Origin: Sediminibacterium salmoneum NBRC 103935
Lineage (GTDB): Bacteria; Bacteroidota; Bacteroidia; Chitinophagales; Chitinophagaceae
Assembly: GCF_000511175.1 (NCBI RefSeq)
Contig: NZ_KI866530.1
Location: 1,743,311 to 1,807,310, forward strand
Length of the DNA: 64,000 bases
Reading direction: 5' to 3'
A program made the translations under genes and the position numbers. The notes beneath the pieces are model-generated. The model was given only the letters and a program-made list of their open reading frames with translations. It did no database searches and was not told the origin of the DNA. This document shows positions 36,007-45,659 of this stretch, piece by piece. Position 1 is the stretch's first letter. The number at the start of each line of letters is the position of its first letter.

Positions 36007-37260
36007 TTATGCTACGAATTTTTTCACGATTACACAGGCATTGTGTCCGCCAAATCCGAATGTATTACTTAAAGCCGCACGCACAATTCTCTGCTGTGGC
36101 TTGTTGAAAGTAAAATTCAATTTCGGATCCAGTTCAGGATCATCTGTGAAGTGATTAATTGTAGGGGGAACAATATCATGAATCACACTCTGAATGCATG
36201 CAATGGCTTCTATTACACCGGCTGCACCCAGGCAATGTCCGGTCATAGATTTTGTTGCACTGATATTTAAATTATACGCATGGCTGCCAAATACTTCGGT
36301 AATGGCTTTTACTTCTGCACCATCTCCTAATGGAGTAGAAGTTCCATGGGTATTGATATAATCAATTTCATCGGGCTGCATACCTGCATCTTTCAAAGCT
36401 GCAATCATAACGTTGCGCGCACCCAGTCCTTCCGGATGGGGAGCAGTTAAATGGTAGGCATCTGCAGTGGCTCCGCCTCCTGCAATCTCACAATAAATTT
36501 TGGCTCCACGCTTAACGGCGTGTTCGTATTCTTCCAATACCAAACAACCAGCTGCTTCTCCCATTACAAATCCATCTCTGTCTTTGTCGTAGGGTCTGCT
36601 TGCTGTTGCAGGATCATCGTTTCTTTCGCTCATGGCTTTCATGGAGTTGAATCCTCCAACGCCAGCTTCACTAATAACGGCTTCTGATCCACCACTAATA
36701 ATGATATCGGCCTTACCTAAACGAATGGTGTCTACTGCAGCAATAACGCCATTGGTGCTGGACGCACAGGCACTTACTACCGCAAAATTGGGTCCGCGAA
36801 ATCCATGACGCATGGAGATCTGTCCCGCTGCAATATCCAAAATCATCTTAGGAATAAAGAAAGGATTGAATCTTGGCGTTCCGTCGCCGGCCGCAAAATT
36901 CATCATCTCTTCCTGGAAAGTACGGAGGCCTCCAATACCGCTGGCGAAAATCACCCCTACTCTATCTGCATCAATATTTTCAGCAGATATTTTAGCGTCG
37001 GCCACTGCCATATCACTTGCATAAATAGCTAATTGTGCAAAGCGATCCAGCTTTCTGGCTTCTTTTTTCTCCATGAAACTGGTAGGATCGAAACCCTTGA
37101 TTTCACAGGCAAAACGGGTTTTGAATTTACTTGCATCAAATAAAGTGATAGGTGCTGCACCGGAAATACCATTCAATAACCCTTGCCAATAATCTTCCAG
37201 ATTATTACCAATAGGAGTAATAGTACCAATACCTGTAACAACTACGCGCTTCAATTGCAT
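36007..37260 (-). CDS. fabF: 3-oxoacyl-ACP synthase II
   Basis: Condensing enzyme that elongates acyl-ACP with malonyl-ACP in fatty-acid synthesis. The 417 residues are standard. Catalytic triad visible: Cys in VVSACASSTNGVIAA, His in INTHGTSTPLGDGAE, His in KSMTGHCLGAAGV. It starts MQLKRVVVTGIGTITPIG. It lies between acpP (84-bp gap with a hairpin) and rnc (3-bp gap). Confidence 0.97.
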   Translation of the reverse strand: MQLKRVVVTGIGTITPIGNNLEDYWQGLLNGISGAAPITLFDASKFKTRFACEIKGFDPTSFMEKKEARKLDRFAQLAIYASDMAVADAKISAENIDADRVGVIFASGIGGLRTFQEEMMNFAAGDGTPRFNPFFIPKMILDIAAGQISMRHGFRGPNFAVVSACASSTNGVIAAVDTIRLGKADIIISGGSEAVISEAGVGGFNSMKAMSERNDDPATASRPYDKDRDGFVMGEAAGCLVLEEYEHAVKRGAKIYCEIAGGGATADAYHLTAPHPEGLGARNVMIAALKDAGMQPDEIDYINTHGTSTPLGDGAEVKAITEVFGSHAYNLNISATKSMTGHCLGAAGVIEAIACIQSVIHDIVPPTINHFTDDPELDPKLNFTFNKPQQRIVRAALSNTFGFGGHNACVIVKKFVA

Positions 37261-37281
37261 ACAACAAACCTGTTTATGTTA

Positions 37282-37318
37282 TAATCCGCCTTCCAAGCTT
37301 GTATCAGAAGGCGGATTA
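37282..37318 (-). other. Perfect 12-bp stem-loop between acpP and fabF
   Basis: Arms TAATCCGCCTTC (37282-37293) and GAAGGCGGATTA (37307-37318) with a 13-base loop. No U-run follows in the transcript direction, so it looks more like an mRNA processing, attenuation or 3'-end stability structure than a full terminator. It would separate highly expressed acpP mRNA from fabF-rnc. Confidence 0.65.
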
Positions 37319-37344
37319 AAATTATTCCTAACTAAATAGATATC

Positions 37345-37581
37345 TTACTTAGCGTGCTCTTCTAAATAAGCAACAGCCTGACCTACAGTGGTGATGGTTT
37401 CAGCCTGCTCATCAGGAATAGAGATATTGAATTCCTTTTCGAATTCCATAATCAATTCTACGGTATCCAAAGAATCTGCACCTAGATCGTTGGTAAAAGA
37501 AGCTTCATTGGTAACCTCAGCTTCGTCTACACCTAATTTGTCTACGATGATTTTCTTTACTCTTGTTGCGATGTCTGACAT
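37345..37581 (-). CDS. acpP: Acyl carrier protein
   Basis: A 78-residue carrier of growing acyl chains. The phosphopantetheine Ser sits in [21 protein letters not shown]. Acidic helices and the start [17 protein letters not shown] are typical. It heads the acpP-fabF-rnc unit and is preceded by a TATTTTTG box. Confidence 0.98.
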   Translation of the reverse strand: MSDIATRVKKIIVDKLGVDEAEVTNEASFTNDLGADSLDTVELIMEFEKEFNISIPDEQAETITTVGQAVAYLEEHAK

Positions 37582-37605
37582 TGTAAAAGTTTTTGTTTAC
37601 TGCGG

Positions 37606-37613
37606 CAAAAATA
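37606..37613 (-). promoter_or_regulatory. -7 box TATTTTTG for acpP
   Basis: TAnnTTTG match 24 bases before the acpP ATG on the minus strand. Confidence 0.55.
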
Positions 37614-37638
37614 TACATTTTATGGTTATATTAGTGCT

Positions 37639-38073
37639 ATGGCATTAAAAATGATTCAACATGGATCCGCAGAATACGAACAAATGGTAGCATTGAGGCG
37701 CCAGTTGTTGCGTAAACCCCTTGGCCTGGATTTTAATGCGGAAGAACTATCCGAAGAACAGAATCATATTTTATTAGCCTATACCGATGAGGGTATTATG
37801 GAAGCCTGCTGCATGTTGGTGAAAGTTGCGCCCGATACCGTAAGATTGCGCCAACTGGCTGTATTGTCCGGTTTACAGGGTAAGGGCATTGGCAGGGCTA
37901 TGGTACAGTTTGCTGAAAACCTGGCCAGGGACAATCGTTTTGAAAAAATTATCATGCATGCCCGCAAAGAGTCTGTACATTTTTTTGAAAAACTGGGCTA
38001 TGAAGTTATGAGTGAGCCTTTTATTGAGCTTACCATTCCACATGTAATCATGGGCAAGGAACTTTCGGATTAG
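37639..38073 (+). CDS. GNAT family N-acetyltransferase
   Basis: A 144-residue acetyl-CoA-dependent acetyltransferase. The acetyl-CoA loop is RQLAVLSGLQGKGIGRAMVQ (motif A, Q/RxxGxG/A). The C-terminal part, ARKESVHFFEKLGYEVMSEPF, is the usual motif B. Acceptor unknown. It is divergent from acpP and convergent with the YcxB-like gene. Confidence 0.88.
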   Translation: MALKMIQHGSAEYEQMVALRRQLLRKPLGLDFNAEELSEEQNHILLAYTDEGIMEACCMLVKVAPDTVRLRQLAVLSGLQGKGIGRAMVQFAENLARDNRFEKIIMHARKESVHFFEKLGYEVMSEPFIELTIPHVIMGKELSD

Positions 38074-38106
38074 TTGGGTGATTAAAACCGCCGACTTCCC
38101 TTACAT

Positions 38107-38586
38107 TTATTTTGTTTGAATTCCTCTCGTTAAGGCCCCCCTTAACTCATGGCGGAATTCATCTCCCATTCCTTCTTTGGGCACCATAAAAAAAGACTTG
38201 GCACTAAAGTACAGATGAAAGAAATGAGGACTTTCAAAATAATGCGTGAACTCGTTCCAGTTCCAGTGCATATAGCCCCTTTCATTTTCCAGGGTTACAC
38301 CGTTATCTTTAAAAGCAATGGTAAACTTGTCGAGGAAAGTATCTTTTGCTTTTTTGTAAATGGAATTCGGCAAAATATACCAGAAACTAGCCATCATCAA
38401 TACCCAGATAAAGGAACCCAACAAGAAGGGTTCGGGTCGTATTTTTTTACTGTAAAACAGAATGGCGGCAACAATAGCAAATACATTCACCAGCACAACC
38501 AATATTTTCACTTCGGGCCTTTGCACAAAATGGTAGCGTAACCCCTGAATCACTTTTTTCTTCTCGTAGGTAAAAGCATGTTGCAT
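38107..38586 (-). CDS. YcxB-like membrane protein
   Basis: A 159-residue protein with two close TM helices (about 29-45 and 54-72) and a C-terminal soluble domain: FKDNGVTLENERGYMHWNWNEFTHYFESPHFFHLYFSAKSFFMVPKE, the pattern of the YcxB family. Function unknown. A stand-alone gene between GNAT and the sugar transporter. Confidence 0.72.
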   Translation of the reverse strand: MQHAFTYEKKKVIQGLRYHFVQRPEVKILVVLVNVFAIVAAILFYSKKIRPEPFLLGSFIWVLMMASFWYILPNSIYKKAKDTFLDKFTIAFKDNGVTLENERGYMHWNWNEFTHYFESPHFFHLYFSAKSFFMVPKEGMGDEFRHELRGALTRGIQTK

Positions 38587-38639
38587 GGGGCGAAATTAAA
38601 CCAATTTTATCGCTATTTTTAAAGACTAACATACTTTAT

Positions 38640-39974
38640 ATGCAGTTGAGCAAGCCCAAACTCAGTTTCATGCAAATCATCAACATGAACGTGGGTTTCT
38701 TCGGAATTCAATACAGCTTTGGCTTACAGCAGAGCGCCGTGAATCCGATCTATGATTTTTTAGGCGCCAAGCCCGATGAAATTCCCTTGCTCAATCTGGC
38801 CGGTCCCATGACGGGATTATTAATTCAACCCATTATTGGGGTATTGAGCGACCGCACCTGGCATCCCCGCTTCGGCCGCAGAAAACCCTACTTTTTTATA
38901 GGTGCCCTGTTCTGCAGCTTGTGTTTGTTTTTGTACCCTTTCAGTTCTACCCTTTGGATGGCTGCCGGTTTATTATGGGTACTGGATGCTGCCAACAATA
39001 CGGCCATGGAACCCTACCGTGCTTTTATTGCTGATAAACTTCCGGGTGATCAGCTGGCCACCGGATTTTTAACTCAGAGTTTTTTTACCGGCCTGGGTAT
39101 TACCCTGGCCAATATTTCTTTGTTCCTTTTTCAGAAATATATTCCCGGTCAGCATGGCGCTATTCCATACTGGGTTTTTGGTTCTTTCTTTCTGGGCTCT
39201 TTTTGTTCCATCACTTCTGTTTTATGGAGCATTTCCAAAACACCGGAAATACCTCCCACTCCTGAAGAACTGGCAGCCCTTCGTGCACAAAAAAAAGGTT
39301 TGCTTCAACCCTTTATAGAAATAGGTGAAGCCATTGTTCATATGCCTTCGGTAATGTGGAAACTGGCATTGGTGTATTTATTTCAATGGTATGCCTTGTT
39401 CTGCTATTGGCAGAACGCTTCTAAAAGTATTGCTCAGTCGGTATGGAAAACCAGCCCCGGTGAAAACAAAACCTTGTACGAAGAAGCAGTGGGATGGGCA
39501 GGATTGGTAAATGGCTGGTACAATGTGGTTACTTTTTTATCGGCATTTGCATTGGTATGGATGGCCAAAAAATTCAGCCCTAAGAAAGTACATATCGTTT
39601 GCTTGTTAATGGCAGGTCTGGCTTTAATCTGGTTTCCGCAAATTGAAAACAAGTTTATGCTCTTTGTACCAATGGCTGGATTTGGTATTGCCTGGGCCAG
39701 CATGATGGGTATTCCTTACCTGATGGTAGTGAACGATATACCCAAAGAGAAATATGGTGTGTACATGGGTATCATTAATATGATGATTGTGATTCCGATG
39801 ATTTTGCAAACCACCAGTTTTGGATGGGTGCTGCAAAACTTTTTAAACAACGATTCAGGTAAAGCCATTTCTTTTGCGGGCGTATTGTTGCTGCTTGCCT
39901 GTGCTGCTACCCTTTTAATTAAAGATGTAAAACCTGAAGGGGAAATTCAGGCGGTGTCCGGGGGAGGGCATTAA
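38640..39974 (+). CDS. MFS sugar transporter (SLC45/sucrose-type)
   Basis: A 444-residue, 12-helix major facilitator. Hallmarks of the SLC45/GPH-like sugar group: QQSAVNPIYDFLGA in TM1, the loop DRTWHPRFGRRKPYFFIGAL, and DAANNTAMEPYRAFIADKLP. It probably imports a disaccharide by proton symport. The following fructokinase-like and amylosucrase-like genes make sucrose the best guess; maltose cannot be excluded from sequence alone. Confidence 0.88.
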   Translation: MQLSKPKLSFMQIINMNVGFFGIQYSFGLQQSAVNPIYDFLGAKPDEIPLLNLAGPMTGLLIQPIIGVLSDRTWHPRFGRRKPYFFIGALFCSLCLFLYPFSSTLWMAAGLLWVLDAANNTAMEPYRAFIADKLPGDQLATGFLTQSFFTGLGITLANISLFLFQKYIPGQHGAIPYWVFGSFFLGSFCSITSVLWSISKTPEIPPTPEELAALRAQKKGLLQPFIEIGEAIVHMPSVMWKLALVYLFQWYALFCYWQNASKSIAQSVWKTSPGENKTLYEEAVGWAGLVNGWYNVVTFLSAFALVWMAKKFSPKKVHIVCLLMAGLALIWFPQIENKFMLFVPMAGFGIAWASMMGIPYLMVVNDIPKEKYGVYMGIINMMIVIPMILQTTSFGWVLQNFLNNDSGKAISFAGVLLLLACAATLLIKDVKPEGEIQAVSGGGH

Positions 39975-40065
39975 CCTGAACACCAGCTGCTTCATAAAAT
40001 AAGATTCATTAAATGACAAACTACTGATTCAACAAATAACTTTCTTTAATCAGAAAAAAACTTCC

Positions 40066-41016
40066 ATGAAAATACTTTGTATCGGCGAAGCCTTAATAGA
40101 TATGATCTGTACAGATAAGGGTATGTCTTTATCGGAGGGATCGAATTTCTTAAAAAAGACCGGAGGCGCTCCTACCAATGTAGCTGCGGCCATTGCTGCA
40201 CTGGGCGGTAAAGTGGAACTGGCAGCCAAAGTAGGAAAAGACCCTTTTGGACATCAGCTGATTGAAACCATGCGCTCCTTTGGAGTGGGAATTCAAGCCA
40301 TGCTGGAAGACCCGAATCATTTTACCACTTTTGCATTTGTGTCTTTGATGAATAATGGGGAAAGGGATTTTGTTTTTAACCGAGGCGCCGATGCACAATT
40401 ATCCATTGACGATATTGATTCCATCAACCTGAATAATATTTCGATTATTCATTTTGGATCGGCAACCGGTTTTTTACCAGGCCCTTTGCAGGCAGCTTAT
40501 TTGCACCTGCTACAGAAAGCGCTGCACCATAATATATTCATCAGTTTCGATCCCAACTACAGACACTTGTTGTTTAAAAACAACACCGATTCTTTTGTAA
40601 GCCAGAGCTGGCATTTTTTACGCAATTGCAATTTCTTTAAAGTGAGCGACGAAGAAGCCATGTTGCTAACCAACACCCCAACCCTGGAAGCTGCTACTAC
40701 TGTATTGTTAGATGAAACCAGGGGTGTGTTTGCTATTACACTTGGAAAAGATGGAACCCTATTGGGCTTTAACGGCCAACAATACATCATTCCTTCCATT
40801 CCGGTAAACCCCGTTGATACAACCGGAGCAGGAGATGCTTTTGTGGGTGCAGTTTTATACCAATTAAGCAAACTGGATCCGGTAACCATCAATGAGCTTT
40901 CCCTGGAAATGTGGTCGCATATGGTTACCAATGCCAACAAAGCTGGTGCACGCACTTGCGAGTACATGGGTGCCATGGAAGCTTTTAAGCATTTGAACAA
41001 TCAGATTTTTAATTAA
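40066..41016 (+). CDS. PfkB-family sugar kinase, fructokinase-like
   Basis: A 316-residue ribokinase-fold kinase. PfkB signatures: GGAPTNVAAAIAALGGKVELAAKVGKDPFG near residue 30 and PVDTTGAGDAFVGA near 252, where GAGD supplies the catalytic Asp. It would phosphorylate fructose to fructose-6-phosphate. The assignment rests mainly on its place between a disaccharide transporter and an amylosucrase-like enzyme; other ketose or nucleoside kinases share the fold. Confidence 0.88.
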   Translation: MKILCIGEALIDMICTDKGMSLSEGSNFLKKTGGAPTNVAAAIAALGGKVELAAKVGKDPFGHQLIETMRSFGVGIQAMLEDPNHFTTFAFVSLMNNGERDFVFNRGADAQLSIDDIDSINLNNISIIHFGSATGFLPGPLQAAYLHLLQKALHHNIFISFDPNYRHLLFKNNTDSFVSQSWHFLRNCNFFKVSDEEAMLLTNTPTLEAATTVLLDETRGVFAITLGKDGTLLGFNGQQYIIPSIPVNPVDTTGAGDAFVGAVLYQLSKLDPVTINELSLEMWSHMVTNANKAGARTCEYMGAMEAFKHLNNQIFN

Positions 41017-41071
41017 GCATTTTAACTTCATTTACTAATTATTCATTGTTGATATTTTAATTCTCCCCACT

Positions 41072-43135
41072 GTGTTTCAATACGAACTTCATAAAAAAAT
41101 AAAAGAGCTCTGCCTTACCCATTTGATGGACATTGCCGGAGCCGACCATGCATTTTATTTACGCATGATTGCCAATGCCAATACTTTGCAGGATCTCTAT
41201 TTTTCCATATACGGAAATACAGGCGGGAATCTGTCCGTATTTCATGCTTCTGCCAAGTCTTCCGGAGAATCAAAATCTTTGCAGGCATTCGAAAATATTT
41301 TGACACTGATTATTGAAACGTATAAGCAACGCAAGCCCGCCTTTCGCAAAAGAGATACGTTAAAAGAACAACAGGGTGCCTGGTTTGCCAGCAATCAAAT
41401 TACGGGCATGAGTTTATACGTAGATCGCTTTGCCGGCAACTTAAAAAGTATGCCTGAGCGACTGCCTTATCTGCAGGAACTGGGCGTAAACTTTTTACAC
41501 CTGATGCCCCTGTTCGAAAGTCCGGAAGGAGAAAGCGATGGCGGTTATGCTGTTTCTGATTTCAGAAAAATTGACGAACGCTTTGGCACCTTAAATGAGT
41601 TTAAGATTTTACAGGAAAAAATGCAGGCCGCCGGCATGTACCTGATGATTGATATTGTACTCAATCATACTTCGCATCAGCATGAGTGGGCTAAAAAAGC
41701 TAAAGCGGGTGATAAAAAATACCAGGATTTTTTTTACATGTATGATAACAGAGAAATTCCCGATCAGCTGGACGCTACCATGCCGGAAATTTTCCCTGAA
41801 TCTTCTCCGGGTAGTTTTTCTTTTGTTCCTGAATGCAATAAATGGGTAATGACGGTTTTTCATCATTATCAGTGGGACCTGAATTATACCAACCCGGATG
41901 TATTTAGTGCCATGCTGGAAAATATTTTCTTCTATGCCAATTTAGGCGTTGATATTTTACGCATTGATGCCCCTGCATTTATTTGGAAACAATTGGGCAC
42001 TACCTGTCAGAATCTTCCGAAGGCACATACGCTTTTACAACTGATTAAACACTGCGTTCATATTGCCACGCCGGGTATGGCTTTATTAGGAGAAGCCATT
42101 GTTGCTCCCAAAGAAATCATCAAATATTTTGGCACGGATGCGTTCGTTGCCAAAGAATGTGATATTGCTTACAATGCTACACAGATGGCTTTGCAATGGG
42201 ATGCACTGGCCACCGGTGATACCCGTGTAATGCTGGCTGCGCAACACGAGTTGTTACAAAAACCACTGGGCACCACCTGGATTACCTATACCCGTTGCCA
42301 TGATGATATTGGATTGGGTTATGATGATTCCATGATTGCTGCAGCGGGTTTTAATTCCTATGAACATAGAAAATTTTTAAAGGAATTTTATTCAGGAAAC
42401 TATCCCAATAGTCCTGCTGCAGGCGCCCTGTTTTCGGTTAATCCCAAAACACAGGATGCCCGAATCAGCGGCAGTTTAGCTTCCCTCTGTGGATTGGAAA
42501 AAGCATTGGCGGGAGATTTGGTTTCTTCTGATTCAGGATTAAAAAATGATTCAGAATTAAAAAATGAAACCCCAATCAATGCTGCAAATAATCCTGCTGT
42601 TCAAATAGCCATTTCCAAAATTGTTTTGATGCAGGCACAATCCATGCTGCTGGGTGGTATCCCGATGCTGTTTTATGGCGATGAAGTGGGCTATACCAAT
42701 GATTACAGCTATTTGGTAGATCCGGGTAAAAGTTATGACAACCGATGGATGCATCGTCCGGTGATTCGCTGGGAAAAGAATGAATTGAGAAAAGTTGCCG
42801 GCAGTGTTGAACAACGCATTTTCAGTGCTACCCAACAATTGATTCAATTAAGAAAATCCATTACCGCATTCAGCGATCAGAAAAATATTACCTGGTTAAC
42901 CCCTCACAATATTCATGTGGCCGGATTCATTAGACATGGCGAAGGCAAACACTATTATTGCTTGTTTAACTTCAATAATAAAGCGGCTTATATTACCTGG
43001 TACTTATTTAAAGAACATGGCTTTGCTCCAACAGAAGTGCATGATTGCTGGACAGGTAAAAAACAAAAAGTAGGACCCGATCACGAATACCTCGTGATGG
43101 AGCCCTACCAGTTTGCTGTGTTTGAGTTGCGTTAA
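41072..43135 (+). CDS. GH13 amylosucrase-like glucosyltransferase / sucrose hydrolase
   Basis: A 687-residue GH13 enzyme. The best match by pattern is amylosucrase, which splits sucrose, releases fructose and transfers glucose to a glucan or to water. Nucleophile Asp in DILRIDAPAFIWK, acid/base Glu in LLGEAIVAP, transition-state Asp in RCHDDIG; also LHLMPLFESPEGESDGGYAVSDF and DIVLNHTSHQHEWA. The start is a GTG at 41072, since no ATG lies upstream in frame and the next ATG is at residue 18. An insert of about 35 residues after GLEKAL contains a duplicated (DSGLKN)(DSELKN). Its stop overlaps the convergent gene's stop (TTAA at 43132-43135). Confidence 0.88.
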   Translation: MFQYELHKKIKELCLTHLMDIAGADHAFYLRMIANANTLQDLYFSIYGNTGGNLSVFHASAKSSGESKSLQAFENILTLIIETYKQRKPAFRKRDTLKEQQGAWFASNQITGMSLYVDRFAGNLKSMPERLPYLQELGVNFLHLMPLFESPEGESDGGYAVSDFRKIDERFGTLNEFKILQEKMQAAGMYLMIDIVLNHTSHQHEWAKKAKAGDKKYQDFFYMYDNREIPDQLDATMPEIFPESSPGSFSFVPECNKWVMTVFHHYQWDLNYTNPDVFSAMLENIFFYANLGVDILRIDAPAFIWKQLGTTCQNLPKAHTLLQLIKHCVHIATPGMALLGEAIVAPKEIIKYFGTDAFVAKECDIAYNATQMALQWDALATGDTRVMLAAQHELLQKPLGTTWITYTRCHDDIGLGYDDSMIAAAGFNSYEHRKFLKEFYSGNYPNSPAAGALFSVNPKTQDARISGSLASLCGLEKALAGDLVSSDSGLKNDSELKNETPINAANNPAVQIAISKIVLMQAQSMLLGGIPMLFYGDEVGYTNDYSYLVDPGKSYDNRWMHRPVIRWEKNELRKVAGSVEQRIFSATQQLIQLRKSITAFSDQKNITWLTPHNIHVAGFIRHGEGKHYYCLFNFNNKAAYITWYLFKEHGFAPTEVHDCWTGKKQKVGPDHEYLVMEPYQFAVFELR
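42530..42565 (+). repeat. Two tandem 18-bp units inside the amylosucrase-like gene
   Basis: GATTCAGGATTAAAAAAT is followed directly by GATTCAGAATTAAAAAAT, with one base different. The duplication keeps the frame and adds six residues to a surface loop. Confidence 0.85.
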
Positions 43136-44676
43136 TTTGCACCGTCTGTTTGCGCACGCGCAATGGCATAGTTGCCTACTTTTACCCCTTGTGCCTGTCC
43201 TACTTCACAATCTGAGCGATAGTGAATAGCTCCGTATAATCTGGATAAAGAAGCTTCCAGCGCCATGGCATTGTAGGCACTGGCTCTTGCCGGAACAATA
43301 TGTCCTAAGATGGTTGCAGCAGCTGCACTAAAAGTAGAGTGACCGGATATATATGATGGAAAATTAGGTAATCCTGTATGCGTTTTAATACTGGGATCTA
43401 CCTGTGAAGGTCTGGGATTAAAATACGCAAACTTGGCATCCCAGCAGGTAATGGCTGCATCCATTTCTGCCATATTCAATAAGGCTAAATTTCTGGCCCA
43501 TCTTACTTCACTGAATTTCTGCTTTACAAAATCGTCGCAGGCAATTTCATTCCAATGCCCGGGTGGAGTATACGTTGCTATTCCATCACCCCAGAAATGA
43601 ACTATGCGGATTTGTTCTCTGGTGGCATTTTTAGAATAGAAGTTTACTTCTTCTAACTCCGTTCTAAACTTGTCTGATTTAGTGGAAGGCGGTGCTGCAG
43701 GACGAATGGCTATAGTGGTTAATGAGTCGAACAGGAAAGGTTTTACTCTTCCGAAAAAAGGGAGCATGGGTGGACGCTTGGGAAATTCCTTGCTAATCCA
43801 GGGCATTTCTCCGGTTGCAGCCGTTTGTGTTTCCAAATCTGCCCATTGTGCGGGTGTTCCCACCGCTCTGGACATATTGTCTCCTGCAGCGCGTGCAATC
43901 ACTTTTGCCGCCACCTGTCTGGCTAGTTGAACGCCTGCTTCAATATCTGATCTTGTATTCATACCTGCCATGATTCTGGCCAGCATATGTTCGTCTGCTT
44001 TCTGCTGTATATATGCAATATCGGCAGGGAATAACAATTTCAGCATTTCCACACTTACTGCTGCTACCACGGCATCTTCACTTGGATAAGAAGGAAGATT
44101 GGTGGCAGGAACCAATGGTTTAATATTGGCATCTACGGTATGTGGCGCCGGACGATTGTACAATCTTTTATAATAGTATGCCGCAACCAATCCATCGTAC
44201 TGTGCAACGCTTACATATGCATAAGCTCTTGCAGCATAAGGCGGATTGGAAAAAGGAAACTGTGGATAGCCAAAGGGATTGGCTGCACTGGGTGTTGGAT
44301 AGGTTCCATCTGCACTGGCGGCTGGTGGAAGATTTCTTTTGGCAACCAGTTCTCGCATTATTTCATTCCATCTTAATACTCCACCCGCACTCCAATACTG
44401 AATGGATGCTCTTTGTTCAGCAGTTAGTGTTGCCTGAAAACCTTTGATTTCTGTTAACTCACGATTGTATACTGCCACATTGGTAGCTGTAGGTGCTGCC
44501 AGCGGAAATTCATTGGCAACATTTAATATGACGGGTTTCCAGTCACCTGCATTGGCGTCTGTACTGGTTGGATTTAAAGATTCGTATTGTAAATTTTTTT
44601 CTGTTATGGTTCTTTCACAAGCAACAAAAGCAGGGAATAGAAGCCATAACCATTTGCTGGTTTTATTTGCTTTCAT
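43132..44676 (-). CDS. Vanadium-dependent haloperoxidase/PAP2-superfamily lipoprotein (first)
   Basis: About 514 residues from the ATG at 44676 (MKANKTSKWLWLLFPAFVACE, lipobox FVAC). The ATG at 44736 would precede the lipoprotein signal. It carries the full PAP2/VHPO ligand set: KxxxxxxRP (KFAYFNPRP), SGH (SYISGHSTFS) and SRxxxxxHxxxD (SRLYGAIHYRSD). Such enzymes bind vanadate (halide oxidation) or phosphate (phosphatase); which one is not decidable here. The start overlaps the end of the barrel gene by 14 bases, so they are cotranscribed. Confidence 0.87.
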   Translation of the reverse strand: MKANKTSKWLWLLFPAFVACERTITEKNLQYESLNPTSTDANAGDWKPVILNVANEFPLAAPTATNVAVYNRELTEIKGFQATLTAEQRASIQYWSAGGVLRWNEIMRELVAKRNLPPAASADGTYPTPSAANPFGYPQFPFSNPPYAARAYAYVSVAQYDGLVAAYYYKRLYNRPAPHTVDANIKPLVPATNLPSYPSEDAVVAAVSVEMLKLLFPADIAYIQQKADEHMLARIMAGMNTRSDIEAGVQLARQVAAKVIARAAGDNMSRAVGTPAQWADLETQTAATGEMPWISKEFPKRPPMLPFFGRVKPFLFDSLTTIAIRPAAPPSTKSDKFRTELEEVNFYSKNATREQIRIVHFWGDGIATYTPPGHWNEIACDDFVKQKFSEVRWARNLALLNMAEMDAAITCWDAKFAYFNPRPSQVDPSIKTHTGLPNFPSYISGHSTFSAAAATILGHIVPARASAYNAMALEASLSRLYGAIHYRSDCEVGQAQGVKVGNYAIARAQTDGAN

Positions 44677-45625
44677 TTTCTTGTGTTTTTGAGTTGGATT
44701 TTTTATTGAAATCAAAAATGTAAAAGACACCTGCACTTATAGCCGTTGCTTGTCCCATATTGCGACCCGCTACGGTAAACATGGCATTGCCTACTGCAGA
44801 CAATCCTTCTACTTTTCCAAAATTGTATTTGAATCCTACGCCGATTCTGCTGGCATTCATTTGATTGCTCAGAAAAGGCATATTGTTTCTGGTGATATCG
44901 AATCCGCCATTGGTTTGCATAATGTCTGCAATTACTTCCGCATAGCCCTTACCACTTCTGTAACCTGCGCGCAGATTGAAGTTGGCCATATTGGGCATTT
45001 CTACTTCATTGGTATAATGCATTCTTGTTGTGTAATAAGTTACCCGATCAATAGAAACATTACTTCTGGTAAAAAAAGCAGCAGAAGCTGTTGTGAAAAA
45101 ATTTCCGAGCTGATAGTCGGCCATGATTCTGGCCATTGCTGTTTTAGCACCTAACCCAATAGACAAAGGCAGATAATCCGATACATAGTTGGTAAGCGGC
45201 GTTGAATAGGATCCCAATGCATACACGGAAAAATCTGCTTTGCCAATGGTTGTTTCAACCGGCATCCACTTTACCGTTAGTGTTAGGTCTTGTAACCCTT
45301 GTCTTTTTACTAATGTTCCTGCGGAAGCACTGTTAGAAATATAAGGAACAGAGAATAAAATATTCAGGTTGTCTTTAATACCGTAGTTGCCCATGATACC
45401 AATCATGGTTGACCCTACTGTTCCTAAATTGGGGTTGTCTCTTTTGAGTGTTCCTTCCCAGTAATTTTTCCAGCTGCTGTTGCCGACCATAAAGCCGGTA
45501 CAAAAATTATTTTTACCCATCATTAGCGCATCCATATCGGTTTGCGCATGGGCATTCAGTTGCGTCACTGTTATAGCAGCGAGCATGATCAACCTGAATA
45601 AGGTTGACCTTATTATGTAATTCAT
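44663..45625 (-). CDS. Putative outer-membrane beta-barrel protein in the haloperoxidase operon
   Basis: A 320-residue protein with signal peptide (LIMLAAITVTQLNAHAQ) and repeated barrel strands such as NILFSVPYISNSAS, DLTLTVKWMPVET, FSVYALGSYSTPL and ATAISAGVFYIFDF. It resembles outer-membrane transport barrels annotated only as 'transporter'. It lies between the two haloperoxidase-like genes, 34 bases after the upstream one, so all three likely form one transcript and act together at the envelope. Confidence 0.75.
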   Translation of the reverse strand: MNYIIRSTLFRLIMLAAITVTQLNAHAQTDMDALMMGKNNFCTGFMVGNSSWKNYWEGTLKRDNPNLGTVGSTMIGIMGNYGIKDNLNILFSVPYISNSASAGTLVKRQGLQDLTLTVKWMPVETTIGKADFSVYALGSYSTPLTNYVSDYLPLSIGLGAKTAMARIMADYQLGNFFTTASAAFFTRSNVSIDRVTYYTTRMHYTNEVEMPNMANFNLRAGYRSGKGYAEVIADIMQTNGGFDITRNNMPFLSNQMNASRIGVGFKYNFGKVEGLSAVGNAMFTVAGRNMGQATAISAGVFYIFDFNKKSNSKTQENESK

Positions 45626-45659
45626 AAATGATTTCTGTTAAGAAATAAATAAATGAAGC

